A stretch of 45,051 bases of DNA from Paracoccaceae bacterium (GCA_028285485.1 JANQPC010000021.1:1-45051), one strand, 5' to 3'. Shown: positions 7,722-16,545, counted from the first letter of the stretch. Translations and numbers: made by a program. Notes: generated by a model not told the origin, from the sequence alone.

Positions 7722-8953
7722 TCCGCAACTCCCGAAGAGAGCGCGGCCTGATCCGCGGCTCCGCCCACATCGCGCAGCGCCATCCCGGGCACGGGCGCGG
7801 CAAGCGCTGTCAGGATCACGGCGGCATCCTCCGGCGGATCAGCAATTTCTACGAAAGACCATTCGCCATCCACATGCACGCGGCGCGCGGGGATGATCCG
7901 AAGCGCATCGCCTTCATTGAGCCAGAGCGCATCGCCGCCCCGCACCGCCACCGAGGGCACGCGGTAGACGTTTTCGCGTTCCGCCCCCTCGATCACCACA
8001 TTGGCAAACGCATTGATCAGGGCCGGTGGCGCCCCCGAAGCCAGATCGGCTTCCGCCCCGGTGCCGGCAACGCCGATCAGTTCCTTCAATCGAACCGCTG
8101 CCGTCAGAGTGCGCGTGGCGCGATCCAGCTGTGGCTCAACGCGGGCGATCGACCCGCTCCACTGAAACACGAAGTCGGCAAACGGGATATCGATGCGCGC
8201 CTGGGGTGCCGCACCATCGAAGAGCCCCGGGATCAGGGCGGCATCCGCCTGACGGATGGCGATATCAACCTCCAGCTCTTCCGGGGTGAAGGCTTCGGCA
8301 AGCACCTGGCCGGGGTTGACCACATCGCCCACTTCCACCGATTTCGACAGGATCGCCCCATCAAAGGGCGCAAGAATACGCCTGTCTTCGATGGCGATTT
8401 CCGCCGCCGCACGCGCCGCCGAAAGCCCGTCCAGGTTGGCCTCAAGTTCGGTGATCTGGGATTGCAGCTGATCGACCTGGGTTTGCGTGGCGACCTGCCT
8501 TTGGAAGAGCGCCTCGGTGCGTTCAAGATCGTCCTGCAGCTGGCGCAGCCTCGCTTCCGAGGCGGCAATATTGGCATTGGTCTGGGTCAGCGTTGTTTGC
8601 TGCGCGCGATCGTCAATCTGAACAAGCAAGTCGCCCTGGGTGAACGACCCGCGGTTGACGATGGCGGGATGCACCTCTGTCACAAGGCCGGAGGCTTGCG
8701 CGGACACCGCGACCTGGCGGAAGGGGAGAACGAAGCCCTCGCCGCGAATGGGCAAGGGGCCCTCGTGGGGGGTGAGCGCGCTGGTTTCCACAAGCGCGAC
8801 GGGCCGTTCAATCGGCTGTGCTTCAACCACCTCGCGGTTTTCCCCAAGGTAACGGAAGCCGAAAATCCCGCCGCCGATGATGGCGATTGCCACGAGCAGC
8901 CAGAACGCTTCTCGCGCGAGAATGGCCGCCGTTCTCAGTATGTTGCCAAGCAT
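7718..8953 (-). CDS. RND efflux periplasmic adaptor (membrane fusion protein)
   Basis: Bridges the RND pump to an outer-membrane channel. The frame is open up to 8986, but AAGGAGG lies six bases from the ATG at 8951-8953 (MLGNILRTAA), which I take as the start; 411 aa. Residues about 12-36 form one N-terminal membrane anchor. A lipoyl-like half follows (VSAQASGLVTEV), then a long coiled-coil hairpin around residues 110-180 (repeated QL/TEL heptads), the second lipoyl half (RILAPFDGAIL) and beta-barrel domains. The upstream TetR operator sits just before the Shine-Dalgarno, so repressor binding would block this operon directly. Confidence 0.92.
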   Translation of the reverse strand: MLGNILRTAAILAREAFWLLVAIAIIGGGIFGFRYLGENREVVEAQPIERPVALVETSALTPHEGPLPIRGEGFVLPFRQVAVSAQASGLVTEVHPAIVNRGSFTQGDLLVQIDDRAQQTTLTQTNANIAASEARLRQLQDDLERTEALFQRQVATQTQVDQLQSQITELEANLDGLSAARAAAEIAIEDRRILAPFDGAILSKSVEVGDVVNPGQVLAEAFTPEELEVDIAIRQADAALIPGLFDGAAPQARIDIPFADFVFQWSGSIARVEPQLDRATRTLTAAVRLKELIGVAGTGAEADLASGAPPALINAFANVVIEGAERENVYRVPSVAVRGGDALWLNEGDALRIIPARRVHVDGEWSFVEIADPPEDAAVILTALAAPVPGMALRDVGGAADQAALSSGVAE

Positions 8954-8964
8954 AGAACGCCTCC

Positions 8965-8986
8965 TTGCTGACAATACTGTCAGCAA
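8965..8986. promoter_or_regulatory. Probable TetR operator palindrome
   Basis: TTGCTGACA (8965-8973) and TGTCAGCAA (8978-8986) are perfect 9-bp inverted arms around ATAC. The 22-bp palindrome lies 12-33 bases upstream of the adaptor start and about 104 bases upstream of the divergent TetR gene, the standard place for a TetR-type operator controlling both directions. Its assignment to this TetR protein is inferred from position. Confidence 0.75.
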
Positions 8987-9090
8987 CTAGGTGTAAATGG
9001 CAATCTTCAAGGCTGTGGACTACGCTTTTTTCAACGTCTTGCGCGCGAATACGCACAATGGTGAATTATGCGGCGCCCTGGAAACGAGAG

Positions 9091-9723
9091 ATGACGAAAG
9101 AGACAGCCTCACATCGCCGCCCGGCTTATCGGCGCCGCAAGGAAGAGCGGCCCGACGAAATTCTTGCCGCTGCCCTCCATGAGTTCAACGAACGCGGCTT
9201 TGCGAGGGCCAGCATGGCCCGCATCGCCCAGAGCGCCGGGGTATCGCGCGCGACGCTCTACCTCTATTTCGTGAACAAGGAGGCGCTCTTCCTCGCGGTG
9301 GCCGAAGAGGCCATGGCAGGTTTCACCCAAGGCGCATCCGAAAAGATGGAGATGGGCGATCATACCACCGAAGACACGCTGCGAACTCTGTTCCGCCAGT
9401 TCTACCAAACGATGACCAGCACCAAGAACAGCGCGCTCATGCGGATCCTGATCTCCGAAGGCCCCGCGATGCCGCACTTGGTGGAAGCCTATCATTCCCA
9501 GATCCTTGCGCGCGGGCGCACGCTGTTGGAGCGGATTATCGCGCGGGGAATCGAACGCAACGAGATCCGGCCCGGGCCCGCCACCCAGATCCCGCAGATT
9601 CTCATCGCGCCCGCGATGTTCTATGCCATCCACGGGATGGTGTTTGGGGCGCTTGAAACACTTGATGAAGATGCGTTTGCCGAGGCGCATATCGATGTGA
9701 TCATGCGGGGCATCGGGCGTTAA
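9091..9723 (+). CDS. TetR-family transcriptional regulator of the RND pump
   Basis: A 210-aa repressor. The frame is open upstream to 8965, but that would run through the operator; MTKETASHRR at 9091 is the most reasonable start, preceded by only a weak GAGAG. The N-terminal helix-turn-helix is clear (residues about 22-68: MARIAQSAGVSRATLYLYF, then NKEALF). The C-terminal region is all helical, as in ligand-binding TetR domains. It diverges from the efflux operon with a 22-bp palindrome between them, so local repression relieved by a pump substrate is the natural reading. The gene converges on the fusion-regulator gene at 9788. Confidence 0.9.
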   Translation: MTKETASHRRPAYRRRKEERPDEILAAALHEFNERGFARASMARIAQSAGVSRATLYLYFVNKEALFLAVAEEAMAGFTQGASEKMEMGDHTTEDTLRTLFRQFYQTMTSTKNSALMRILISEGPAMPHLVEAYHSQILARGRTLLERIIARGIERNEIRPGPATQIPQILIAPAMFYAIHGMVFGALETLDEDAFAEAHIDVIMRGIGR

Positions 9724-9771
9724 GGTGGCGCCGGACGAAGCCCCATGCGCTCACGGTGCGGCCCTGCCGCT

Positions 9772-9788
9772 GGGCGCCCATAGCGCCC
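9772..9788. terminator. Possible convergent hairpin
   Basis: GGGCGC (9772-9777) and GCGCCC (9783-9788) pair perfectly around CCATA at the meeting point of the TetR gene and the fusion-regulator gene, overlapping the latter's stop codon. There is no T-run, so termination is only a guess from location. Confidence 0.3.
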
Positions 9789-11620
9789 TAGTAGTGCCCA
9801 CGGCCGCGCATCAGGGCATCCGCCCGGTTTTGCGCGTTTTGCAGGGCTTGGGGCACATTGGTTGCGCCCTGAAGCATGTCGTGGATCTCGGTTCCCAGGA
9901 TCTCAATGAGATCGGTGATTTCCGGCACGGGCGGGCGCGGCCAGTACTGCAGCGTTCCCGATCGCGCCATCCCGTCCACAATCGAAATCACCTGTGATTT
10001 GCCCCGCACACTTGGATCCATGCTCACACTGAAGCGCGGCGTCACAAGGCTGCCGTTGTCGATGTAGAGCTTGCTGATCTCCGGCGATGTGAGCGCGACG
10101 ATGGCATCGCAGACAGCATCGATCCGCTCCGGCGTGATGTTGGAGGGAATGGCAAGTGCATATCCGCCAACCGGGGCGATCGGCTTGCTGTTGGGCCCAT
10201 AGGGATGCGGCAGGAAATCGGTCACCCCGTTCGCCGGTGACTCAGCGTTCATCTCAAAGAGCGGCGCCAGAAGCGTTGCGCAATAGGCCATGCCAACGGC
10301 GCCATCGGCATAGGCGCGCGCGCGTTCGTACCAGGACATGGACAGGATCGATACGGGTGAGAAATCAAGAAGTTCCCGAAGGTATTCGGCGGTGGCAATT
10401 GCTTCGTCGGATTGCAGCATCGGTCGCATGTTCTCACCCTGCGGCCATTCGGCATCGTAATCATCGCCCACTTTCGAGAGGTTCAGAAAGGGCCGCCCCA
10501 TGGCCCCCATGACGAACATGAATGTGTGCCCCAGAGGCGTGCCGCGTGCCGCGTTCCATGCGATCCCGGAGCGGCCCTGCGCGCGATCATGCAAGGCGCG
10601 GGCGGTATCCAGCGTATCTGCAATAGTGAACGGCGCCCCGATCCCCGCTGCTTCGCAAAGATCACGGCGCACGCAGAGCAGTTCGGGTGTTGTTTGCACG
10701 GGCAGCCCGTATTGCACCCCGCGATAGCGTGCGGAAGCCAGGGCCACCCTGTGAAAATCCGAAAGGTCCACCTGCCGTTCGGCCAGAAAATCATCGATGG
10801 GAAGCAGAACTTTTTTTTCGGCCAACTCCCCGAACCAGGGCAGATCGCAGGCAAGAATGTCATATTGCGAGGTCTTGCGCTCTGCATTCAGCAGGATTTC
10901 CTGGCGCAGACGGTCAATCGAAAGCGCGCGGCTGTGAACGCCGGCGCCGAAGATCCCCTCAAACTGCCGCTTGAGCACACTCATCGCCATGAAGGTTGGA
11001 TCGGCATGGACGAGCAGGCGCAGCCGGCTTTGAAGATTGAGCTTGGTTTGAAGCGGGGTAGGGGGTGGGATCGTGAGGCTATCGCCGTAAGAGGCGCCGA
11101 AGAAATAATCGCTGATCCCCGCCTGGCCGGAGGTTCCAAGGCCGAGGGTGGAGCCGATGGTGCCCCGAACGCGGCGCGCGAACTCCTGCCATTCCTCGAT
11201 CAGCTTGTTGGTGGGGTGGAGCGAGAAGCTCTTGCCCGTTTTCGTGCGCGGGCGGCGGATCAGAAGGCCGCGCTCTTCGATGGAGTTGATGGCGCGAATG
11301 GCCGTGCCGTAGCCCATGCCGCTGGAATTGGCCAAGTGGCTCGTGGTTGTGAGCTTGCCCGCCAGATGGTTGCGCAGAAGCGTGGTGATCAGGCGGGTTT
11401 CATCATAGCCGCGCTTGAGGCTGAGCGCCTGGCTCGCCTCCACGCCCACCGCATCGATGAAATCGAGAAACAGCGAAAACTCTTCCCCGGTGATATCCTT
11501 GGCGCGTGCGGCGCCGCGCTCGGCGGCGCGGGCCGGTTGCCTGGCCCGCCCAAGCGCTCCCCGCTGATCCACGGCGTCCCCCGAGGTTGGCCATTCATCA
11601 ATGTCTTTCTGGCCGGGCAT
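9788..11620 (-). CDS. Winged-helix regulator fused to a family-1 solute-binding-protein domain
   Basis: A 610-aa protein I do not recognise as a named family. Residues about 73-145 form a MarR-like winged helix (TTTSHLANSSGMGYGTAIRA as helix-turn-helix, then a basic wing RRPRTKTGK). Residues about 197-600 look like an extracellular solute-binding protein of the MalE/UgpB class, with the order expected of that fold (strand LRLLVHAD, YDILACDLPW, LLPIDDF, YGLPVQTTPELL, GGYALAIPSN). There is no signal peptide or membrane helix, so it should stay in the cytoplasm and use the binding domain as a sensor. The first 40 residues look unstructured and the Shine-Dalgarno at 11620 is poor; a GTG near 11572 is an alternative start. 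It is the last gene of the ABC operon and has a palindrome just upstream. Confidence 0.8.
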   Translation of the reverse strand: MPGQKDIDEWPTSGDAVDQRGALGRARQPARAAERGAARAKDITGEEFSLFLDFIDAVGVEASQALSLKRGYDETRLITTLLRNHLAGKLTTTSHLANSSGMGYGTAIRAINSIEERGLLIRRPRTKTGKSFSLHPTNKLIEEWQEFARRVRGTIGSTLGLGTSGQAGISDYFFGASYGDSLTIPPPTPLQTKLNLQSRLRLLVHADPTFMAMSVLKRQFEGIFGAGVHSRALSIDRLRQEILLNAERKTSQYDILACDLPWFGELAEKKVLLPIDDFLAERQVDLSDFHRVALASARYRGVQYGLPVQTTPELLCVRRDLCEAAGIGAPFTIADTLDTARALHDRAQGRSGIAWNAARGTPLGHTFMFVMGAMGRPFLNLSKVGDDYDAEWPQGENMRPMLQSDEAIATAEYLRELLDFSPVSILSMSWYERARAYADGAVGMAYCATLLAPLFEMNAESPANGVTDFLPHPYGPNSKPIAPVGGYALAIPSNITPERIDAVCDAIVALTSPEISKLYIDNGSLVTPRFSVSMDPSVRGKSQVISIVDGMARSGTLQYWPRPPVPEITDLIEILGTEIHDMLQGATNVPQALQNAQNRADALMRGRGHY

Positions 11621-11632
11621 TGCCGCAAGGTT

Positions 11633-11649
11633 ATGTCCATTCTGGACAT
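11633..11649. promoter_or_regulatory. Candidate operator ahead of the fusion regulator
   Basis: ATGTCCA (11633-11639) and TGGACAT (11643-11649) are perfect 7-bp arms around TTC, 13 bases upstream of the regulator ATG. The core GTCCA-N3-TGGAC recurs at 16526-16538 and 16546-16558. This suggests autoregulation from a promoter in the 48-base gap after the permease gene. Confidence 0.6.
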
Positions 11650-11668
11650 TTTGCCAGTTCGCGCTGAT

Positions 11669-12709
11669 CTAGCCCGATTGCGCCCGGATCTCGGCGATCT
11701 TTTCGGACCAGATACTTCGTCGTCGATCAACATCGTCGAGAAGTAGTTTCCGCCTTTGCCGTTCGTCGAAAACGCGGCTGCCGGTTTGGAACATGATCAC
11801 GACCAGAAGGAGAATCCCGAGATAGAGCTGAACCATGAAGGCCGGGGTGACGTTGAAGACGAGCCCGGTGTTGAGGAAGTTCACCGTAAGCGTGCCGATG
11901 GCCGCGCCAATCACCCCTCCCTTGCCGCCGAGGATCGAAACGCCGCCGATAAAGGCCGCCACCGTTCCGGCAAGAAGCAGATACTGAAGGCCCAGCGCCT
12001 GCGCCGTGCCCGAGCGCAACCCGATGATCACCCCGCCAAGCCCCGCGCAGAAGCCTGAGATCGCGAAGACGATGATCATCGGGCGCTGGAGAGAGATGCC
12101 GGAGGCCAGCGCCTCTTTACGCGCGCCGCCGATGGCGTAAATCTCGCGGCCGTAGCGCGTATAGGTCATGAACAGGCCCACGAGAACGAACATCGCGATC
12201 ACCAGAAGCGATGCCGGGGAGAAGTAGCCGAGCATCTTGGTGGAGATGAAATCGGGGATGCGGAAATCGGTCAGCATCACCGTTTTCTCCTCCGCCGCGA
12301 AAAGGGCGACCCCGCGAAGCAACATCAGGGTGCCGACGGTTAAAACAATCGCACGGATTCGCAGATAGGCGATGAAATACCCTTGTATCGCGCCGATTGA
12401 GGTAGATACGGCAAGCGCCACAAGAAGCGCGTTGATGGCCCCCCAATCATCGGTGAAGCGCACGGTGATCACCGCGGCGAGCGCGGCGTTCGAGCCAATG
12501 GAAAGATCAATCTCGCCCGCAATGATGCAAAGAGTCAGGGCCAGCCCGACGAGGCCCAGAACGGCAAAGCGCTCAAAGATCGCAAAGCCCGTGCGATGGG
12601 TGAAGAACAAAGGCTCGGTGATTGCGAAGAACGTGTAGACGGTGATCGCCAGAAGTATGGCGAAGCTCAGATCGGGGTTGTCTGTGACCCACTGCTTGAT
12701 GCGTTGCAT
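11669..12709 (-). CDS. Sugar-type ABC transporter permease (RbsC-like), second copy
   Basis: One of two inner-membrane permeases of a CUT2 (ribose/xylose-type) ABC importer, 346 aa with about ten hydrophobic segments. The family stretch AGEIDLSIGSNAALAAV is typical of the BPD_transp_2 family, as is the GGVSILGGKGGVIGAAIGTL segment near residue 260. It starts at ATG 12709, nine bases after the first permease stop, with AGGAGAACCCA providing the ribosome site. The C-terminal tail (about 30 residues, basic and hydrophilic) extends beyond the last helix. Most CUT2 systems have a homodimer of one permease; two different genes imply a heterodimer. Confidence 0.9.
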   Translation of the reverse strand: MQRIKQWVTDNPDLSFAILLAITVYTFFAITEPLFFTHRTGFAIFERFAVLGLVGLALTLCIIAGEIDLSIGSNAALAAVITVRFTDDWGAINALLVALAVSTSIGAIQGYFIAYLRIRAIVLTVGTLMLLRGVALFAAEEKTVMLTDFRIPDFISTKMLGYFSPASLLVIAMFVLVGLFMTYTRYGREIYAIGGARKEALASGISLQRPMIIVFAISGFCAGLGGVIIGLRSGTAQALGLQYLLLAGTVAAFIGGVSILGGKGGVIGAAIGTLTVNFLNTGLVFNVTPAFMVQLYLGILLLVVIMFQTGSRVFDERQRRKLLLDDVDRRRSIWSEKIAEIRAQSG

Positions 12710-12718
12710 TGGGTTCTC

Positions 12719-13792
12719 CTATTCTACCGAGCGGCTGCCGCGCCGGACAAGCGCGAAGACGACGATTGAGAAGACGATCATCAGGCCCACGGCAAGCACG
12801 CGTGCGCCCGAATTGAAGCCGTTTAACACCATCATATTGTCGATGCTTGAGATGAAGACGGCGGCTAGCGAGGTGCGCAGGGTGGAGCCATAGCCCCCCA
12901 TGATCGAGTTTCCGCCAACCATGACGATGGCGATCACCATGATCGTCATATCCCCCGAGGAACCGAATTCGGAGGAGAAGTAGTTCACATGCGCCGAAGA
13001 GACCTGGCCGGAAAACGCCACCGCCACGAAGGCCGCACAGAGGCTGGCGATGATGCAGCATTTGATGGCCATGCCGAAGTTTTCGTGGCCCGTTGCCCTT
13101 CCGGCGGCGCGGTTCGCGCCCACCAGATAAACCTGGCGCCCGAAGGTGGTGTAGCGCAGCGTCAGTTCGGCCACGATGGCGATGATCACGAAGGCCACGG
13201 TGATATTCGGGATATCACCGATGAACGATCCCGTGCCAAGCCATTCGGCGCCATGCGGGCGGCGGTAGCTGACCACCAGATTGTCTGACCACCAGGAGCC
13301 GATCCCGAAGAAGAGGCCCGCCGCCCCGAGGGTCACAACGATCGGGTTCCCGCCAAGGCCGATCAGCGCCCCCTGCAGGGCGCCGGCGATTGTTGCGATA
13401 ACCATGGTGGCCGCGAAGGCCACAAGGAACGTCATCGCCAGCGAATAGGTTGTGGGATCGGCACCGGGCGATCCCCACTGGTTCCACTCTGCCCCCATGA
13501 GCGTTGCAAAGCAGATGATCGACAGGGCCGCGATTTCCTTCATCGACAGAAGGAAGAAGTTGCCGCTGAGCGTTACAAAGGTGAGCCCGATTGCCATGAT
13601 GCCAACAAGCGCGGCATCCCGGATGATCGTTTTAACGTTGAACCAGGTCAGGAAATCATCCGTGAGCACCGCACCGGCCACGAAGACAATCAGGAACAGG
13701 CTGACCATTGCGATCACCAGCGGCGAATAATCCCGCGTGATGCGCTGGATGATGTTGAGGGCCTCTCCGGAGGGGGCGGTTGCGTCGGTCAT
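12719..13792 (-). CDS. Sugar-type ABC transporter permease (RbsC-like), first copy
   Basis: Partner permease of the CUT2-type importer, 357 aa, with an N-terminal cytoplasmic tail of about 25 residues and then about ten hydrophobic segments. The family stretch TLSGNFFLLSMKEIAALS corresponds to the conserved G-x-I-D-L-S region but lacks the charged residues seen in the other permease, so the pair is asymmetric. Its ATG overlaps the ATPase stop by four bases (ATGA), showing tight translational coupling. The frame ends nine bases before the second permease. Confidence 0.88.
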   Translation of the reverse strand: MTDATAPSGEALNIIQRITRDYSPLVIAMVSLFLIVFVAGAVLTDDFLTWFNVKTIIRDAALVGIMAIGLTFVTLSGNFFLLSMKEIAALSIICFATLMGAEWNQWGSPGADPTTYSLAMTFLVAFAATMVIATIAGALQGALIGLGGNPIVVTLGAAGLFFGIGSWWSDNLVVSYRRPHGAEWLGTGSFIGDIPNITVAFVIIAIVAELTLRYTTFGRQVYLVGANRAAGRATGHENFGMAIKCCIIASLCAAFVAVAFSGQVSSAHVNYFSSEFGSSGDMTIMVIAIVMVGGNSIMGGYGSTLRTSLAAVFISSIDNMMVLNGFNSGARVLAVGLMIVFSIVVFALVRRGSRSVE

Positions 13793-15318
13793 GATGCTTT
13801 CCCCGAAACGGCGATGCCGGCCTCGTGGAACGGATCGGTGATCTGTTCGAGGATGTTGGCAGACGTCATCTCTTCCAGCGCCAGTTCGCCAACCAGAACG
13901 CCGCGGTAGAAACTGATGATCCGGTCCGGCAGGTTGGTGATTTCCTGAATGTCTGTCGACGCCACCACGATGGCGGCGCCCTGATCAGCAAGGCCACGCA
14001 GGATCTGGTAAATCTCGGCACGCGCGCCGACATCGACGCCCCGCGTTGGCTCATTCACAAGGATCACCTCGGGCGAGATTGAAAGCCATTTGCCCAGGGC
14101 AACCTTCTGCTGGTTGCCGCCCGATAGCACGCCCGCCTCTTGCGGAAGCCGCTTGGGATCGACGGTGAATTTCACCGCATTCTCGGTGGTTGACGCACGT
14201 TCCTTGGACCCGCTCAGAAACCCACGGTTCGAGATCGTCTCGAGCGCCGGGGCCGAGAGGTTCTCCATGATCGGGCGGCCCAGAAAGAGCCCGTCATACT
14301 TCCGGTCCTCAGAGCAATAGGCGATACCGTGCTCGATTGCTTCCTTGGGCCGCGATGGCAGGAAATCCTTACCCTTGTAGTTCAGCGTTCCGCCCCGGGT
14401 GCGGGTGGATCCGGCGATGGCGCCGAGGATTTCCGATGTACCGGAGCCAAGCTGCCCGGCAAGGCCCAGAATCTCACCGGGGTACACATCGAAGCTTATC
14501 GGTTCGAGGATGCCATCCGGCCAGAGTTTGCGCACTTTCAGAGCGGGCGCGCTGCGGGTGACGGGCTTGCGCTTGGGATACATGTCGCCGAGTTCGAAGC
14601 CGAGCATCAGCTCGACAAGCGAGTTTACATCCATATCGGCGGCGGCGCGCGGGGCCTGGCTTTCGCCATCGCGCAACACGGTGATCCGATCGCAGATCTT
14701 GAAGATCTCGTCCATGCGATGGCTCACGTAGATCACGGATTTCCCACGTTCTTTCAGCCGGTTAACCATATCGAGAATGCGGATCGAATCCGTTTCGCCC
14801 AGCGCGGCGGTGGGTTCATCGAGGATCAGCACCTGCGGGTTGTGGGCGATCAGGCGCGCAACTTCGACAAGGTGCTGTTCGCCCACCGAAAGGCGCGCGG
14901 TATTGCGCAGCGGATCGACATGGCCAAGCCCGACTTCTTCGAGAAACGGCTTGGCCTTTTTTGCAAGGTAGCCGCGCGAGGCAAAAACCGGCACCCCATC
15001 GCCCGCCAGAAAGATGTTCTCGGCCACGCTCAATGTTGGGATCAGGCTCAGCTCTTGCTGCGCGATGGAGATGCCGACCTGCTCGGCAACCGTGGGCGAT
15101 TTGAAGTGGCGCACTTCGCCATCGTAGAAATACTCGCCGGTAAAGCCGTGATCGAAGCCCCCTATGATTTTGACCATGGTGGATTTTCCGGCGCCGTTTT
15201 CGCCGACTAGCCCCATGACCTCACCGCGCCCGATCTCAAAACTTGCGCCGCGCAGCGCCTGGATCGCGCCGTAGTGCCGGCTGATGTTGGTAAGCCGCAA
15301 GAGCGGTTGAGCCGCCAT
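13789..15318 (-). CDS. Sugar-type ABC transporter double ATPase (RbsA-like)
   Basis: Energises the CUT2-type importer; 509 aa with two nucleotide-binding domains. Domain 1 (residues about 7-245) has Walker A GENGAGKST, signature LSVGEQ and Walker B VLILDEPTA. Domain 2 (about 262-505) has a degenerate Walker A, GQLGSGTSE, as is usual in this family, signature LSGGNQQK, and Walker B VILVNEPTRG with Asn where Asp is expected. The second site therefore looks weaker than usual. It begins 87 bases after the binding-protein gene, a gap that carries a strong hairpin, and overlaps the first permease. Confidence 0.93.
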   Translation of the reverse strand: MAAQPLLRLTNISRHYGAIQALRGASFEIGRGEVMGLVGENGAGKSTMVKIIGGFDHGFTGEYFYDGEVRHFKSPTVAEQVGISIAQQELSLIPTLSVAENIFLAGDGVPVFASRGYLAKKAKPFLEEVGLGHVDPLRNTARLSVGEQHLVEVARLIAHNPQVLILDEPTAALGETDSIRILDMVNRLKERGKSVIYVSHRMDEIFKICDRITVLRDGESQAPRAAADMDVNSLVELMLGFELGDMYPKRKPVTRSAPALKVRKLWPDGILEPISFDVYPGEILGLAGQLGSGTSEILGAIAGSTRTRGGTLNYKGKDFLPSRPKEAIEHGIAYCSEDRKYDGLFLGRPIMENLSAPALETISNRGFLSGSKERASTTENAVKFTVDPKRLPQEAGVLSGGNQQKVALGKWLSISPEVILVNEPTRGVDVGARAEIYQILRGLADQGAAIVVASTDIQEITNLPDRIISFYRGVLVGELALEEMTSANILEQITDPFHEAGIAVSGKAS

Positions 15319-15363
15319 GGTCCCCTCCCGGATCCAATTTGGGCAAACGTCTCTTATTGCAGA

Positions 15364-15389
15364 CGGGCGCCCCTGTGCCGGGACGCCCG
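15364..15389 (-). repeat. Hairpin after the sugar-binding-protein gene
   Basis: CGGGCGCCCC (15364-15373) and GGGACGCCCG (15380-15389) pair over 10 bp in the minus-strand RNA with one G-U wobble and a 6-base loop. It lies between the binding-protein stop and the ATPase start. No T-run follows, which fits mRNA stabilisation or partial attenuation, leaving more binding protein than ATPase. Confidence 0.55.
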
Positions 15390-15405
15390 CCTGAAAGATC
15401 TTGGA

Positions 15406-16440
15406 TTAGCCGCCCCAGGCGCCCGAGCAGAGCTCGTCGATGCCATAGAGCTTCCCGTCGAAGCCGCGCAGCGCAACCGTATCGATATTCGTCGCGGTCA
15501 CGGCCGGGTTCGGCGTGAAGTTGATGTAGTTCGCAAGCGCGCCCGTTTCGAGATACTCTTCCACCATCGCGATGGCGAGTTGGCCTTCATGCAGTGGCGA
15601 TTGCAGCGTTGTGCCGAACTGTTTGCCTTCTTCGATCAGCTGCTTGTCGCCGTTGCAGACGGTGCCGACGGCGATGACATCTTCGCCCATAACATAGCCT
15701 GCTTCCTCAAAGGCCTTGATACCGCCGGTCAGAATGGCGTCGTCCATGCCATAGACAAAGTGGATGCCCTCATCTCGCAGCGCCGCGATCGCCTTGGCCG
15801 CGCCGGAATAGCCGTTGGCCTGGCCGAAGCCCTCGTCCACATCCCCGATGATGTTCAGGTCCGATCCGGCAATCGCTTCCTTGAACGCGTTGATCGAAAG
15901 GCCGTAGCCGCCGTAGCTGTGCGGGTAGGAGAGAACGAGCACGTTGAAACCTTCGCCGCCCGCCGCCTTCTTGGCCGCAGCCGCTTCGCGCATCATGTAG
16001 CCGGCATTGCGTGCGCGCAGCCGGTCATCGGGGCCAGCATAGCCGAAGATGTATTCCTGATCCTGCTCGTTCGGCAGCTGGTTGATCTTCAGCACCGGAA
16101 CGCCCGTCCGCGCCAGCGAGCGAAGCGAACCGAGGCCCGCGACCGCATCGGACGGCCACCAGATGAAGACATCGGGCAGAATGCCCGCGGCCAGAACCTG
16201 TTGCACCTGCTGATCCTGTTCGGCCTGGTTGAACTGGTTTTCAAAGACCTGAATGTCAAAGCCCTTGAGCTCCGCGGTATCCTTGATGCCCGTGATGAAG
16301 CGCCCGATATAGGCCTCACCGGCGGGGCCGTTGAATGAGATGATGGACGGCTTGTCTTGCGCGATCGATGCGGTCGCCATAGCGCCGAGCGCAACGGCCC
16401 CAGCCAGCATCGCACGCATCGTCTTTCCGAAGTACGACAT
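15406..16440 (-). CDS. Sugar-type ABC transporter periplasmic binding protein (Peripla_BP_4)
   Basis: Periplasmic receptor for the CUT2-type importer; 344 aa with a signal peptide (about residues 1-27, ending TASIAQ before DKPSII). The ribose-binding-protein fold is visible: a first strand PSIISFNGPAG, VFIWWPSDAVAG in the N-lobe, and a helical C-lobe entry GYSGAAKAIAAL followed by YGMDDAILTGGI. The WWPSDA sequence replaces the usual SP/PxDxxA ligand loop found in ribose binders, so the ligand may not be a simple pentose. GGAGGAACAA sits before the ATG. First gene of the minus operon; its promoter region holds two copies of the candidate regulator site. Confidence 0.92.
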   Translation of the reverse strand: MSYFGKTMRAMLAGAVALGAMATASIAQDKPSIISFNGPAGEAYIGRFITGIKDTAELKGFDIQVFENQFNQAEQDQQVQQVLAAGILPDVFIWWPSDAVAGLGSLRSLARTGVPVLKINQLPNEQDQEYIFGYAGPDDRLRARNAGYMMREAAAAKKAAGGEGFNVLVLSYPHSYGGYGLSINAFKEAIAGSDLNIIGDVDEGFGQANGYSGAAKAIAALRDEGIHFVYGMDDAILTGGIKAFEEAGYVMGEDVIAVGTVCNGDKQLIEEGKQFGTTLQSPLHEGQLAIAMVEEYLETGALANYINFTPNPAVTATNIDTVALRGFDGKLYGIDELCSGAWGG

Positions 16441-16525
16441 TTGTTCCTCCCTGGTATCAGATGGACGATTTCATTTCGTCTTCGTCAACATCTCAAACTT
16501 CCAAAACCGCATCGCCGGCAATTCA

Positions 16526-16538
16526 GTCCAATTTGGAT
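16526..16538. promoter_or_regulatory. Candidate operator, divergent promoter, copy 1
   Basis: GTCCAATTTGGAT fits GTCCA-N3-TGGAC with one mismatch. It lies about 86 bases upstream of the binding-protein start and 100 bases upstream of the dehydrogenase start. Together with copy 2 it is also enclosed by a larger perfect inverted repeat, GTCCAAT (16526-16532) and ATTGGAC (16552-16558). Confidence 0.6.
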
Positions 16539-16545
16539 AAATTTC

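Noticed and set aside
10412-11746. A 444-codon plus-strand frame opposite the fusion regulator
   Set aside because: Composition and lack of motifs mark it as an antisense shadow; it also runs over the operator and into the permease gene.
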